Of a stretch of 64,000 bases of DNA, positions 1 to 9,999 are shown one piece after another. The stretch lies in NCBI GenBank assembly GCA_002490665.1, contig DKUL01000056.1:1-64000 (forward strand). Direction: 5' to 3'. Origin of the DNA: Lachnospiraceae bacterium UBA7205 (GTDB lineage Bacteria; Bacillota; Clostridia; Lachnospirales; Lachnospiraceae). The first letter of the stretch is position 1; every line of letters begins with the position of its first letter. Made by a program: the position numbers and the translations under genes. The notes under the pieces were generated by a model, which did no database searches, had not been told where the DNA came from, and worked only from the letters and a program-made list of their open reading frames with translations.

Positions 1-259
1 CCTGTTTCATGCCCTCTATGAGCCTTTCAAAGCGTTCCTGCGCCTGCCTGTCGATTTCGGCAAGGTATGTATTCAGCCTACCGTTTGCGAGCAGATTGGT
101 GTATGTAACCTTGCGGTTCTGCTTCAGATAGTCCAGATGCCGCTGTCCCCATGTGCCTATTGGCTATTCTTCTTCGGCGGGTAAAGTCAAACACGGTATT
201 AAATAATCTCCTTGCCGCTCGTATTTGCCGCCCAGTTCCTCAAATAATGATTTTACCAT
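1..259 (-). pseudogene. tnpV: TnpV-like transposon protein, broken by amber codon, runs off window
   Basis: Reading the minus strand from the ATG at 259 gives MVKSLFEELGGKYERQGDYL and on to a run of Glu, then TAG at 164-166. The same frame then continues with PIGTWGQRHLDYLKQNR and RQAQERFERLIEGMKQ up to the window edge. This is the pattern of the TnpV family found on Tn4451-type and other clostridial transposons, where the stop position is normally Gln (CAG), so a single C-to-T change explains the break. A GGAGG site lies just upstream of the ATG. The function of TnpV is not well defined. The family call is from memory of its motifs and is fairly secure; the rest of the element lies outside the window. 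Confidence 0.75.
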
Positions 260-315
260 TGTCTTGTTACCTCCACATTCTTTTTATTTTGAATGTCCGC
301 AAAATCCGTCCTACA

Positions 316-428
316 TCATTTGGATGCCCATATGCATTCGAGCAGGGGAATGTTCTTCCCCACTACTCGCGCGCCGGGCATCCGTCAGCATGCTGACAGA
401 TTTCATCTGAATGCCCATGTGCATAAAA
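316..428 (+). repeat. Double-hairpin dispersed repeat, copy A
   Basis: Copy of the repeat family described in the findings. The first hairpin starts at CGAGCAGGGG and ends at ACTACTCG; CGCGC follows. The second stem pairs GGGCAT with ATGCCC around an inner hairpin GTCAGC/GCTGAC, and the copy ends GTGCATAAAA. A partial end of another unit (TTTGGATGCCCATATGCATT) lies directly to its left, as in the tandem copy at 61.9 kb. Confidence 0.75.
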
Positions 429-471
429 AATTATGCCGGCGGTCAATATTTGAAACCGCCGGCATAATTTT
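427..471 (-). terminator. Terminator of the ABC exporter gene
   Basis: Perfect 17-base inverted repeat (427-443 pairs with 455-471, core ATGCCGGCGGT / ACCGCCGGCAT) flanked by A and T runs, so it could work in both directions. It overlaps the stop codon of the leftward ABC gene. Confidence 0.8.
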
Positions 472-2053
472 ACAATTCCCGCACACCCTTGTCCGCAAAC
501 TGATAAACCTTGTTGCAGTATTTCAGGTTATCCTTGCGGTGCGTAATCAGGAAGACAATTTTGTCCCTCTGCCTTAATATCATTCCCAGAATCTGTTCCT
601 CCGTATTCTCGTCCAGCGAGCTGGTCGGCTCATCCAGGACAAGGACATCCGCCTCCTCCGTATACAGCCTTGCCAGGGCAATCCTCTGCTTGTCACCGCC
701 GGACAGGTTGTTTCCGTTTTCCAGTATTTCCATTCCCGCAATGCTTCCGTCCTTTTGAAACTTGTTCAGAAAATCCAGCTTTTCATATGCCTCCCGCCCG
801 ATGTCCGGTCTGCCAAAAATCAGGCTGTCGTAGAGTGAACCAGTGATAATCGGCACATTTTGCGAGTAAAAGGAAATCCGGCGTCGGTATGACGCATTGT
901 CAAGCTGTTCAAGCGGAATATTGTTGATGTATACACCGTGATTTTGTTCCCAGAATTTTAAGACGCTTTTCATCAGTGTTGTCTTTCCACAGCCGGACTC
1001 CCCGACAATGCCGATAACATCCCCTTTCCTTGCCGTCATGTGAATCCCGCCAGCCAGCATCTCGCCCTCCACGGTCAGCAGCCTGTCCATGTCAATCCGA
1101 ACCTCGTCAATCCTGTCAATTACGGTGTCACCGCTGCTCTCCTGATTTTCCTCCAGAAGCCTTAGATAATCCCTCGAAGCCTTTATTTCTCGCAAATCGA
1201 GGTTGACTGACACAACATTCATAATGGCAGGCATAAAATAGGACAGCAGAATGGAAACAGTGAAAATGCCGTTCAGCTCCGTCCTTCCCTGCAGGAACAG
1301 ATAAAATAGGAAAATGAGGATAATATTCTGCGCAAACATATTAAAAAAACTGATCAGCCTGCTCATCTCCCCCGCAAACGTATTGACCTTCATCGTGAAG
1401 ACCTCGATGGTTTTAAGATGCTCCTCCAGAATACGGTCAAGCCTGCTGTTGTCGTCATTCTGCTTGATAAAGTCTATCTGCTCCGCGACCTGATAAATGT
1501 CCTTGCGCTCCTTTGGAATAATCCGCTGCATTTCCGCCGTCTTTTTTAACAGGCTCTTGTTGAGGAAATAGAACCCGGCAACATTCAGGACAAGGATAAA
1601 AGCCATCAAAAGAAACATGACCACATTGATTGATAAGGAATAGCCCAGAATCAGCACGATAATAACAGACTCCGAAACCAGCACGGGAACCGACCGGATG
1701 GAAAGGTTCGAAAACGTAAAAACCGCGGAATCCGCGCGCTCTACGAGATATGTCGCCCCATACTGGATAAGCGCGCTGTACTTCATCGAGAATATTTTGT
1801 GGTAAATTTCCTTTGACATGCTAATCTTGTAGTTTTTCATCAGGTGCTGCTCCATCACCGTGTAAACAAGCTGCAAAATGATTTCCAGGAACATCAGGGC
1901 AATAATAAAAACTATCACCTCGGATGTAAACGCAATCCGCCCATTCATCATCTCATTGACACAAAGCGGTATCAGGAAAATAATCAGGCTGATAAAGACA
2001 TGGAATAAAACCAAGGCAACTTCCGTCAGTAAATATTTCTTGTTGTTTTTCAT
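470..2053 (-). CDS. ABC exporter half-transporter (fused membrane and ATPase domains)
   Basis: Residues 1-290 hold about six hydrophobic segments of an ABC type-1 exporter fold; residues 310-527 hold the ATPase, with Walker A GESGCGKTT, signature LSGGDKQR, Walker B VLVLDEPTSS and the switch His in LITHRKD. At 527 residues it is somewhat shorter than the usual 570-600. The start follows GAGGAGA by a normal spacing, and a consensus promoter lies upstream. It is divergent from a two-component system and a BcrAB-like transporter, which suggests export of a peptide or drug, but the substrate cannot be read from sequence. No peptidase C39 domain is present. Confidence 0.85.
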   Translation of the reverse strand: MKNNKKYLLTEVALVLFHVFISLIIFLIPLCVNEMMNGRIAFTSEVIVFIIALMFLEIILQLVYTVMEQHLMKNYKISMSKEIYHKIFSMKYSALIQYGATYLVERADSAVFTFSNLSIRSVPVLVSESVIIVLILGYSLSINVVMFLLMAFILVLNVAGFYFLNKSLLKKTAEMQRIIPKERKDIYQVAEQIDFIKQNDDNSRLDRILEEHLKTIEVFTMKVNTFAGEMSRLISFFNMFAQNIILIFLFYLFLQGRTELNGIFTVSILLSYFMPAIMNVVSVNLDLREIKASRDYLRLLEENQESSGDTVIDRIDEVRIDMDRLLTVEGEMLAGGIHMTARKGDVIGIVGESGCGKTTLMKSVLKFWEQNHGVYINNIPLEQLDNASYRRRISFYSQNVPIITGSLYDSLIFGRPDIGREAYEKLDFLNKFQKDGSIAGMEILENGNNLSGGDKQRIALARLYTEEADVLVLDEPTSSLDENTEEQILGMILRQRDKIVFLITHRKDNLKYCNKVYQFADKGVREL

Positions 2054-2118
2054 TTGTATTCTCCTCTATGCAGTAAAGCAGACAACAGCCGTCTGTCCAT
2101 TTTCAAAAGTCATTTTAT

Positions 2119-2147
2119 ATAATAGAGCAATATTTTGTCCTTGTCAA
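2119..2147 (-). promoter_or_regulatory. Sigma-A promoter of the ABC exporter
   Basis: On the minus strand TTGACA (2142-2147), 17-base spacer, TATTAT (2119-2124), about 65 bases upstream of the exporter start. Together with repeat copy B this accounts for the 376-base gap between the divergent genes. Confidence 0.7.
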
Positions 2148-2319
2148 TAAAACAGGATTTTCATACACCCCTGCGCCCAGAATTTCGCTACTGTTCACTC
2201 CGTTCCAGTAACAAAATTTCCACTACTTTAATAAGGAACTGTAGAAAAATAACAAGATGATACATGGAAATCATTCAAAATCTTCATGTTAAATTCATAC
2301 CAGTGTGCTATATTAATCC

Positions 2320-2402
2320 AGTAGGGAAGCTTTCTTCCCTACCCGCGGAGCGTCCGTCAGCTTGCTGGCATTTTTCACTTGGACGCAAATGTACGCAAAA
2401 AT
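2320..2402 (+). repeat. Double-hairpin dispersed repeat, copy B, in the leader of the two-component operon
   Basis: First hairpin GTAGGGAAG / CTTCCCTAC (2321-2343). The second stem GCGTCC / GGACGC encloses the inner hairpin CAGCTTGCTG and the TTTTTCAC motif, with GTACGCAAAA at the end. Unlike most copies it lies upstream of a gene, ending about 28 bases before the regulator start, so it may act as a leader terminator or attenuator. Confidence 0.7.
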
Positions 2403-2429
2403 ATCAAACAACCATATTGGAGGCTTACG

Positions 2430-3161
2430 ATGAACCCATCACCCTACAAAGTCCTCTTTCTTGAGGACGAACCCACCATCCGGGAGGTATTGACTGAATA
2501 TATGCTGGTTTCCGGATACGACGTGACAGCCGTGGAACGCGGTGACGACGCGATTGGACGCTTGCAGGCAGATACATATGACATCGCAGTGCTCGACATC
2601 ATGGTGCCGGGCGTGGACGGTTTTGCGGTGCTCGACTATATCCAGCAGCACTGCGGTGGGACGGCAGCCATCATGCTGACGGCATTGGAGGACGAGAAGA
2701 CACAGGTAAAGGCATTCAACCTCTACGCGGACGACTATGTCATAAAACCAGTATCGCCGATTATTTTGTTAAAGCGCATGGAAACCATCCTCCGGCGCAC
2801 CACCAAAAAACAGACGGAAAAGGACACGCACGAAAAAGACGGACAGCAGAAAGGTCTTTACCTGAAGGAAGAAGCCTACTGTGCCTATTACGGAACCCGG
2901 AAGCTGCCGCTTACCCTGAGCGAGTATCTGCTGCTGCAGGCGCTTTTCAAGGAGCCAGACCGCGTGTTTACAAGGGAACAGCTCATCCTGCGGATTTTCA
3001 ACGAGGACTATATCGGAAACGACCGGATTATTGACGCACATGTCAAAAATCTCCGCAAAAAGCTTCCTGTTCCATGCATCCGCACGGTAATCGGCGTGGG
3101 CTACCAGTTTGACAAGGAGGAAATGGAGCAATATGAAAATAAGACAAACGCTGGGGAATAA
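2430..3161 (+). CDS. OmpR/PhoB-type response regulator
   Basis: Receiver domain at residues 1-115 (acidic pair in FLEDEPT, phosphoacceptor Asp in VLDIMVPG, Lys in YVIKPVS) and a C-terminal winged-helix domain (residues 140-235, ending RTVIGVGYQF). I chose the ATG at 2430 (MNPSPYKVLF) because TTGGAGG lies seven bases upstream; the frame is open further left only through repeat copy B. It overlaps the kinase gene by 29 bases, so the two are translationally coupled. It probably controls the transporter genes just downstream. The inducing signal is unknown; antimicrobial peptides are usual for this gene arrangement. Confidence 0.9.
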   Translation: MNPSPYKVLFLEDEPTIREVLTEYMLVSGYDVTAVERGDDAIGRLQADTYDIAVLDIMVPGVDGFAVLDYIQQHCGGTAAIMLTALEDEKTQVKAFNLYADDYVIKPVSPIILLKRMETILRRTTKKQTEKDTHEKDGQQKGLYLKEEAYCAYYGTRKLPLTLSEYLLLQALFKEPDRVFTREQLILRIFNEDYIGNDRIIDAHVKNLRKKLPVPCIRTVIGVGYQFDKEEMEQYENKTNAGE

Positions 3162-4752
3162 AAACCTTTTTTACAGTATGATACTGGCAGGCATCATGCT
3201 TCTGTTTCTCGTCGGTTATTTCGGGTATATGCTCCCCTCCCTTTATGTGGACTATCAGATGGAACAGAACCTCAAATCAGTCCGGGAACAGCACCAGTCC
3301 TATGTAAGGGATGGAAATTACGACAGCGTACAGGTGAAAAATCCGACAGCCTGTTTTTCTGTAAAGATACCGGACACGGAGGACAGCATTTATCTCAATG
3401 CCAAATTTTTTTCCATTAAGGTATCTGTGGTGGACGAACAGCTAAAGGAACTGTTTACGGAACTGCGCCGTGTCTTGAAAGCCTATTATGAAGGCAGCGC
3501 TGACACAGGCACTGTCAGGGAACTGTTTGCCGAAAAACAGGAAGAATGGGAATCCGTTTTTCAGAAATTGTCGGTGGAAAACATCCCCTCGCCCATTCAG
3601 GTTCAGGTACTGGAGCAGCAAGATGCCGACACCGTGTACAGCGGAGAGTACTGGAAGGTTCATCCGGTTTCCGATAAATATGCGGTGTTTGAGATGGGGG
3701 TGCGAGATGAGAACAACCAGTACATCAACTACATTGCGGCACAGAAAACAGACGGGAGCCTGATACTGACCTTTCTTCCGGTCGTGACACCGGACATGAA
3801 CGAAATCCGACCCATCGTGTTCCAAAGCCTGCCAATGCTCGCAGCCGTCATTTTTCTGCTGGTGCTCCTGTTCTCGCAGGTTTATTCAAGAGGAATCGTG
3901 TCGCCAGTGGTGCGTCTCGTACAGCACACACAGCAGATGAAAAACAGCCGTCATTTTCAAGTCATTCCCATGGATAGGAAATTGACAATGCGAAAGGACG
4001 AAATCGGCATCCTCGCTGCCGCAATTGAATCGCTGTACCACACCGTTCAGGCGGGCTATGAGGCGCTTGAGGAAAAAAATCAGGCGCTTGCGGAGGAAAA
4101 CAAGCGTCAGGAGGTACTGTTAAAAGCTTCCTCCCATCAGCTCAAAACGCCGATTTCAGCCGCACTGCTGCTGGTGGACGGCATGGCAAACAAGGTTGGA
4201 AAATATCAGGACACGCAGACCTATCTGCCCAGGGTAAAAGAACAGCTTTTGTCGATGAAAAAAATGGTGGAGGACATTTTATACTTAAACCACTGCGGCG
4301 AAACGCTATACCCGCAGAAGCTGGAAGTGCGCACAGTGCTGGAAAACCAGCTTTCCGCTTACCGCGTTGCCATCGCGGACAGACAGCTTCAATTATCCGT
4401 CACGGAAAATGACACTGTTGTCATTGAAACGGACGAGACACTGCTTGCCCATATTTTAGAAAATATATTGTCAAATGTGGTAAGCTACACGCCCTGCGGC
4501 GGACTGGTAGAAATTGTGCTGACACCCGATAAAATCCAGATAGAAAACTTCGGCGTCCAGGTTGAGGAAGATATCCTGCCCCATATTTTTGAGCCGTTTG
4601 TCAGCGGAAGCCATCACAAGGCAGACAGCGGAGCTGCCTGTCACGGTCTTGGCATGTATATCGCCGCATACTACGCCAGAAAAATCGGAATGAAAATTAC
4701 GATTAGCAATGGCAGCAACTGTGTCATGACAGTGCTGTATTTTAACCAATAG
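3133..4752 (+). CDS. Sensor histidine kinase of the BcrAB-type locus
   Basis: About 539 residues. One membrane segment lies near residues 12-34, followed by a roughly 200-residue extracellular part, a second membrane segment near 235-255, a HAMP-like linker, and the phosphoacceptor helix with His in SSHQLKTPIS. The ATP-binding domain carries the N box NILSNVVSYTP and a G box HGLGMYIA. The start at 3133 follows GGAG by four bases and overlaps the regulator gene. The large extracellular part distinguishes it from the short BceS-type sensors, so direct sensing outside the cell is plausible. The partner is the regulator upstream. Confidence 0.88.
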   Translation: MKIRQTLGNKNLFYSMILAGIMLLFLVGYFGYMLPSLYVDYQMEQNLKSVREQHQSYVRDGNYDSVQVKNPTACFSVKIPDTEDSIYLNAKFFSIKVSVVDEQLKELFTELRRVLKAYYEGSADTGTVRELFAEKQEEWESVFQKLSVENIPSPIQVQVLEQQDADTVYSGEYWKVHPVSDKYAVFEMGVRDENNQYINYIAAQKTDGSLILTFLPVVTPDMNEIRPIVFQSLPMLAAVIFLLVLLFSQVYSRGIVSPVVRLVQHTQQMKNSRHFQVIPMDRKLTMRKDEIGILAAAIESLYHTVQAGYEALEEKNQALAEENKRQEVLLKASSHQLKTPISAALLLVDGMANKVGKYQDTQTYLPRVKEQLLSMKKMVEDILYLNHCGETLYPQKLEVRTVLENQLSAYRVAIADRQLQLSVTENDTVVIETDETLLAHILENILSNVVSYTPCGGLVEIVLTPDKIQIENFGVQVEEDILPHIFEPFVSGSHHKADSGAACHGLGMYIAAYYARKIGMKITISNGSNCVMTVLYFNQ

Positions 4753-4761
4753 ACAGACTTT

Positions 4762-4779
4762 ATGGGAAATTTATCCCAT
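4762..4779 (+). promoter_or_regulatory. Small inverted repeat before the ABC genes
   Basis: ATGGGA (4762-4767) pairs with TCCCAT (4774-4779) in the 92-base gap between kinase and ABC ATPase. It overlaps a possible promoter (TTATGATAT at 4784-4792). It could be an operator for the regulator or a weak attenuator; nothing decides between these. Confidence 0.3.
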
Positions 4780-4844
4780 TCTGTTATGATATCTTTATCG
4801 GTGAACTAAGGAGCCGAACAATTCCTAAGAAAGGAAGGAAAATT

Positions 4845-5744
4845 ATGGAACAATCCGCACTGCTATCAATTGAAAATCTGACCGTGCGCTACGGAAAGGA
4901 CACCGCACTACAGATTGAATCACCCATCATAATTGAGGAGGGTGACAGGGTCGGCATCATTGGCTCCAACGGCGCAGGAAAGAGTACCCTGATAAAAAGT
5001 ATCCTGGGGCTTGTGCACTATGAGGGAAGCATCCACACCAGACTGCAAATGGAACAGATTGCCACACACATGCAGTTTAACGAATACACGGATGCCATGC
5101 CGACAAAATACATTATGGAAGCCATATTACAGACAAAAATTTCCCGCAGCCAGAAGCTGCGCGACTTAATCGACTATTTCGATTTCGGGGACTGCCTGCG
5201 CAAGAAATACAGCAGGCTCTCGGGCGGGCAAAGACAGCGGTTTACAATCATCATGGTGATGATGCAGGATGCCCCGCTGACCTTTTACGACGAAGTGACT
5301 TCCGGGCTTGATTTCGAGGCAAGGCAGAAGCTTGTGGAAAAACTCACATCCTGGTACCGAGACAGGGATTCCAGCCTGTGCATCGTCTCCCATTATTATG
5401 AGGAGCTTGAGCAGCTTGCCGACAAGCTGCTGATTCTGGACAAGGGGCATGTCATCGACTATGGGCAAAAAGAAGACCTTTTCCGCAAATACTGCGGCAG
5501 GGCGGTCATCGTACTGAACAATTCCGTGGAAAATGAGCAGCTTTTCTGCTCCTATGAAAAGCTTGCCTCCCCGGCACACCTGATTGCGCTGCCCTGTGAG
5601 ACGGAGGAAAAAGAAAAGGAGCTCACCGCGCTGCTGCTCGCGCACAATAAAAATTACACCAGAAGCAGCACAGACATTGAGATGATTTATGCCAATGCCA
5701 AAAAAGCTTTTTTGGAACGTCAGGGAAAGGAATGTGAATTATGA
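4845..5744 (+). CDS. ABC transporter ATPase, BcrA/drug-export type
   Basis: Stand-alone ATPase of 299 residues: Walker A IGSNGAGKST (near residue 40), signature LSGGQRQR, Walker B region LTFYDEVTSGLD with the catalytic Glu, switch His in IVSHYYEE, and a C-terminal extension of about 80 residues typical of bacitracin/lantibiotic immunity and ABC-2 drug exporters. It starts after AAGGAAGG and overlaps the permease start (ATG at 5741 within the stop region), so the two subunits are coupled. With the two-component system upstream it most likely forms an inducible efflux or self-protection pump. No antibiotic biosynthesis genes are visible. Confidence 0.88.
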   Translation: MEQSALLSIENLTVRYGKDTALQIESPIIIEEGDRVGIIGSNGAGKSTLIKSILGLVHYEGSIHTRLQMEQIATHMQFNEYTDAMPTKYIMEAILQTKISRSQKLRDLIDYFDFGDCLRKKYSRLSGGQRQRFTIIMVMMQDAPLTFYDEVTSGLDFEARQKLVEKLTSWYRDRDSSLCIVSHYYEELEQLADKLLILDKGHVIDYGQKEDLFRKYCGRAVIVLNNSVENEQLFCSYEKLASPAHLIALPCETEEKEKELTALLLAHNKNYTRSSTDIEMIYANAKKAFLERQGKECEL

Positions 5745-6511
5745 ATGTGAACAAGAAAAAAATCATTACATGGCGTATGATGCTTTACGAGCTGCGCAAT
5801 ATTACAGGAAACCCATTTGTCCACATATTTGGAATTGGAATGCCGCTGTTTATGGCAGTGTTCATCACACGGACTGCCGTCTCTGAAATGACGGACACCG
5901 CCATGGTAAAAAATGTTTCCACATCTATCTTTCTGGGTATCGGCGCCCTGATTCCGATGGCGACAGTCCTGATGGGGTATGCCGTCTTACACGCACAGGA
6001 ACTGGAAAAAGGAATCCCGGAGAGACTACAGTTGTTCGGAATCAAAAATTATGTGACCATCTGCAACCGGGCACTCTCCGAACTCATCTTTCTGTCAGTG
6101 GCATTTGCACTCTATTTCCTGACAGGCATCCTTTTCATGGATCTGGAAGCGCCAGTGTTCTCAGGGTTTCTCCTTTATGTCATCTGCATCGCGTGTTTCA
6201 GCGCCATTTGTTTTGCAATCGGGCACGCAATCGCCGCGCTCGCCAAGCGGTTCAGTGTCACGTACTGCATCACGATGATGGTCTATTTTGCATGCATGAT
6301 GCTTGGCGGGATGATGGGCATCTCGTATGAAAATATGGCACCCATTTTACAGGCAGCTGCAAAGCTCCTGCCAGTCACCTACTTTAGCAGGGACTTTTTC
6401 ACCATATGGACCGGGGAGACATACAACTTCATATCCATGATACAGGCGTACTTATTCTTCGGCGCAGTGGCAGGAATTCTGCTGTTTTCCGCCATCAGGA
6501 AAAACGCCTGA
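5741..6511 (+). CDS. ABC-2 type permease partner
   Basis: 256 residues with about six hydrophobic segments (roughly residues 25-45, 62-85, 110-130, 143-170, 178-200 and 230-250) and no ATPase motifs: an ABC-2 type membrane subunit. The start overlaps the stop of the ATPase gene by four bases. Substrate unknown; drug or peptide export or immunity is inferred from neighbours. The gene ends five bases before the strong palindrome at 6517-6540. Confidence 0.8.
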   Translation: MNVNKKKIITWRMMLYELRNITGNPFVHIFGIGMPLFMAVFITRTAVSEMTDTAMVKNVSTSIFLGIGALIPMATVLMGYAVLHAQELEKGIPERLQLFGIKNYVTICNRALSELIFLSVAFALYFLTGILFMDLEAPVFSGFLLYVICIACFSAICFAIGHAIAALAKRFSVTYCITMMVYFACMMLGGMMGISYENMAPILQAAAKLLPVTYFSRDFFTIWTGETYNFISMIQAYLFFGAVAGILLFSAIRKNA

Positions 6512-6514
6512 ACC

Positions 6515-6542
6515 GAGTAGGGGAAAAGCTTTTCCCCTACCT
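6515..6542. terminator. Perfect palindrome between convergent genes (repeat copy C, first hairpin only)
   Basis: Positions 6517-6540 form a perfect 24-base palindrome (GTAGGGGAAAAG and its complement). It lies between the convergent permease and anti-sigma genes and is the first hairpin of the dispersed repeat without the second one. A bidirectional terminator role is likely. Confidence 0.7.
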
Positions 6543-6546
6543 CCTG

Positions 6547-7191
6547 CTATTTTCCGCCTTCAAAATACATTGTTGTTGTCGTCACCTTCGTACTGGATGT
6601 GGGACTCTCTTCATCCGTCTGGGTGAAGGAATAGGTGCCATCGGCATTCTTCGTGACTTCCACATAAACTGTCCGGTCACCCTTTTCCAGATTAAATCCG
6701 TAAACGCCGTTTTCGTCAAATAAATCGGTAATGTCCATTTTCTGGTCATGGTAATATACCCATACCCTGCCATCCTCGTCCTCGTCGACACTCACGGACT
6801 CATTGATATGCTCCGCAAGCTCGTCTGCGGAAATCCATGTCATGCTGCCATCCTCGTCAATGCTGACGCCGCCATAGCCCATTATTTCCTCCTCCCCATC
6901 GCCGCGGTCATACGTAAACTGGTAGCCGCCGCTTCCATTTTCTGTCACTTCCACTTCCATCTGCCTGCCATACAGCCACATGGTAATTTTCTCCTGAATG
7001 CCGCCGATGTCCGCCGCATACACGGTTCCGGGAACACCGATTACCAGTGCGCATGCAACTGCCGCCGCAACTGCCATATTTTTTTTGTGCTTTTTTTCAA
7101 TCCTTGCCATTTCTTCTACCTCCAAACATAACTGCCGGGAGGACTGAACTGCTGAAAAAGCCTGTTTGTAACGTTCCTTATTTGTCATCAT
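6547..7191 (-). CDS. Probable membrane anti-sigma factor
   Basis: 214 residues: a short cytoplasmic N-terminus (1-36, basic just before the membrane), one membrane segment near 38-58 (AVAAAVACALVIGVPGTVYA) and an acidic, Asp/Gly-rich extracellular domain. The gene starts inside the last 14 bases of the ECF sigma gene, the usual arrangement for a sigma/anti-sigma pair. No known anti-sigma domain (such as a zinc-binding ZAS motif) is seen, so the role rests on position and topology. The extracellular part shows internally repetitive beta-like stretches (QFTYDRGDG, YSFTQTDEE). Confidence 0.6.
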   Translation of the reverse strand: MMTNKERYKQAFSAVQSSRQLCLEVEEMARIEKKHKKNMAVAAAVACALVIGVPGTVYAADIGGIQEKITMWLYGRQMEVEVTENGSGGYQFTYDRGDGEEEIMGYGGVSIDEDGSMTWISADELAEHINESVSVDEDEDGRVWVYYHDQKMDITDLFDENGVYGFNLEKGDRTVYVEVTKNADGTYSFTQTDEESPTSSTKVTTTTMYFEGGK

Positions 7192-7660
7192 TCCAATCCT
7201 CCTTCAATGCCTTCCTGAGCATGCCACGCCCGCGCGACAGCCTGGTTTTCACGTTACTCTCGCTCAGCTTCAGGATATCCGCAATCTCACTGACAGCATA
7301 ATCTTCATAATAATACAGATGAATGACAATGCGGTATTTTTCCGGAAGCTGCATCACGGTCTCGAAAAGGGTTTCCGCCTCCGGCGTCTCAAATGTCAGC
7401 GTCTCCATGTACTCCTCAATGGAAACCTTGTTGCGCCGCCAGAACGTGCGGTTCACGTTCTTCGCCTTGTTGACGGCAACCCGCATCAGCCACGCGCGGA
7501 CATGCTGCTCACTCTCAAATTCTTTTTTTGTTGTATAATACTGGACAAACGTCTCCTGAACCACATCCTCTGCATCCTGCGTATTTTTGCACATGTTAAA
7601 TGCCGCAGCAAAAAGGCTTCCCTGGTACAACGCCGCCAGTTCCTGTACGGACTGTCTCAT
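7178..7660 (-). CDS. ECF-family RNA polymerase sigma factor
   Basis: About 160 residues with sigma region 2 (NTQDAEDVVQETFVQYY, near residues 30-50) and region 4 helix-turn-helix (YAVSEIADILKLSESNVKTR). I chose the ATG at 7660 (MRQSVQEL) because AAAGGAG precedes it by five bases; the frame extends 13 codons upstream to 7699 without a good site. Region 1 is absent, as in ECF factors. The anti-sigma candidate overlaps its 3' end. A possible ECF-type promoter just upstream suggests autoregulation. Target genes beyond itself cannot be seen. Confidence 0.9.
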   Translation of the reverse strand: MRQSVQELAALYQGSLFAAAFNMCKNTQDAEDVVQETFVQYYTTKKEFESEQHVRAWLMRVAVNKAKNVNRTFWRRNKVSIEEYMETLTFETPEAETLFETVMQLPEKYRIVIHLYYYEDYAVSEIADILKLSESNVKTRLSRGRGMLRKALKEDWNDDK

Positions 7661-7703
7661 GAGTGCTCCTTTTGTTGATTGTTTGAAAAGATCTTTCATT
7701 AAT

Positions 7704-7732
7704 AGTACAACTCATCGGTACATATGGTTACA
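7704..7732 (-). promoter_or_regulatory. Possible ECF-dependent autoregulatory promoter
   Basis: On the minus strand TGTAACC (7726-7732) is followed after about 16 bases by TGTACT (7704-7709), close to the TGTAAC-type -35 of ECF sigma factors, about 45 bases upstream of the chosen sigma start. The match is by eye. Confidence 0.4.
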
Positions 7733-7746
7733 CTTTTTTAAAAAAT

Positions 7747-7776
7747 TTTGCCGAAAATTTTTTGATATGATATAAT
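7747..7776 (+). promoter_or_regulatory. Promoter of the ABC-F gene
   Basis: TATAAT at 7771-7776 with a weak -35 (TTTGCC near 7747-7752, 18-base spacer). ATGTC/GACAT (7775-7788) follows in the leader. The gene starts at 7846. Confidence 0.5.
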
Positions 7777-7845
7777 GTCGGCAGACATTATCTTTGCCTG
7801 AATTCTTGATACAACAGTAATTTTGTAATGATTTGGAGGAATATC

Positions 7846-9399
<1,554 letters not shown>

Positions 9400-9483
9400 C
9401 TTTACTTTTCAGCGTTTTCCTAATATAATGTAAATAGATATAGCGATAACTATTACAATGATTTTAAAGGAAAGGGTGATTTC

Positions 9484-9666
9484 ATGGCTGAAAAAGAAAT
9501 GATACAGAGAAATATAGAAGACTTTTCCAGAGTACAGGACTGGATGCTTCTGGCTGATAAAGATTCTGAAGTTTATAAGGCAATGAAAAAACGCTATATT
9601 GACTTGAAAGTGATATTAACTTCTTCCGGTATTAATTTAACAGAAGTGGACCGCATAAAAGAATAA
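9484..9666 (+). CDS. Small hypothetical protein, 60 residues
   Basis: Charged, probably helical soluble protein (MAEKEMIQRNIEDFSRVQDW at the start). Good AAAGGAAAGGG site before the ATG and normal codon use support a real gene. No family recognised. It is followed 49 bases later by another small gene, the two ending at a strong terminator, so they may be co-transcribed. Confidence 0.6.
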   Translation: MAEKEMIQRNIEDFSRVQDWMLLADKDSEVYKAMKKRYIDLKVILTSSGINLTEVDRIKE

Positions 9667-9715
9667 CCAATAACGTAACGCAATATCATGTTTCAATCGG
9701 AAAGGAGGCAGGACT

Positions 9716-9910
9716 ATGTGGGGTGGCTTTAATTCATTTCGGGATCCCACGCGCAATGCGGTTCTCACATCCCGCTTTATGGAAGAGGACTTAAAACGCG
9801 GTGCAGGGAAAACGGTATCAAAGAGGGAACGCACGATGGCATATGTCATAATGGTACTGCTGACTGGAATGATAATTGGCATTGTGGCAATGTTCGGGAT
9901 TATGTACTGA
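9716..9910 (+). CDS. Small membrane protein, 64 residues
   Basis: N-terminal 40 residues are polar and basic; residues 42-63 form one hydrophobic helix (AYVIMVLLTGMIIGIVAMFG). AAAGGAGG lies at optimal spacing before the ATG. A terminator follows within 20 bases. No family recognised; a single-pass protein with its N-terminus probably in the cytoplasm. Confidence 0.65.
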   Translation: MWGGFNSFRDPTRNAVLTSRFMEEDLKRGAGKTVSKRERTMAYVIMVLLTGMIIGIVAMFGIMY

Positions 9911-9926
9911 CTATTTTTATCATCAA

Positions 9927-9967
9927 AACAGGGATATGGTATATCTGCCATATCCCTGTTTCTTTTT
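9927..9967. terminator. Strong terminator between convergent genes
   Basis: Thirteen-base perfect stem (AACAGGGATATGG, 9927-9939, with 9948-9960), eight-base loop, then TCTTTTT. It ends the small-protein genes and may also serve glgB on the other strand. Confidence 0.85.
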
Positions 9968-9999
9968 GTCTATTATGAAGGTGCTATCTAGCTATACGA

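Noticed and set aside
151..577. Short plus-strand frames at the left edge
   Set aside because: They run across the tnpV remnant, the hairpin repeat and the exporter terminator; no ribosome sites.
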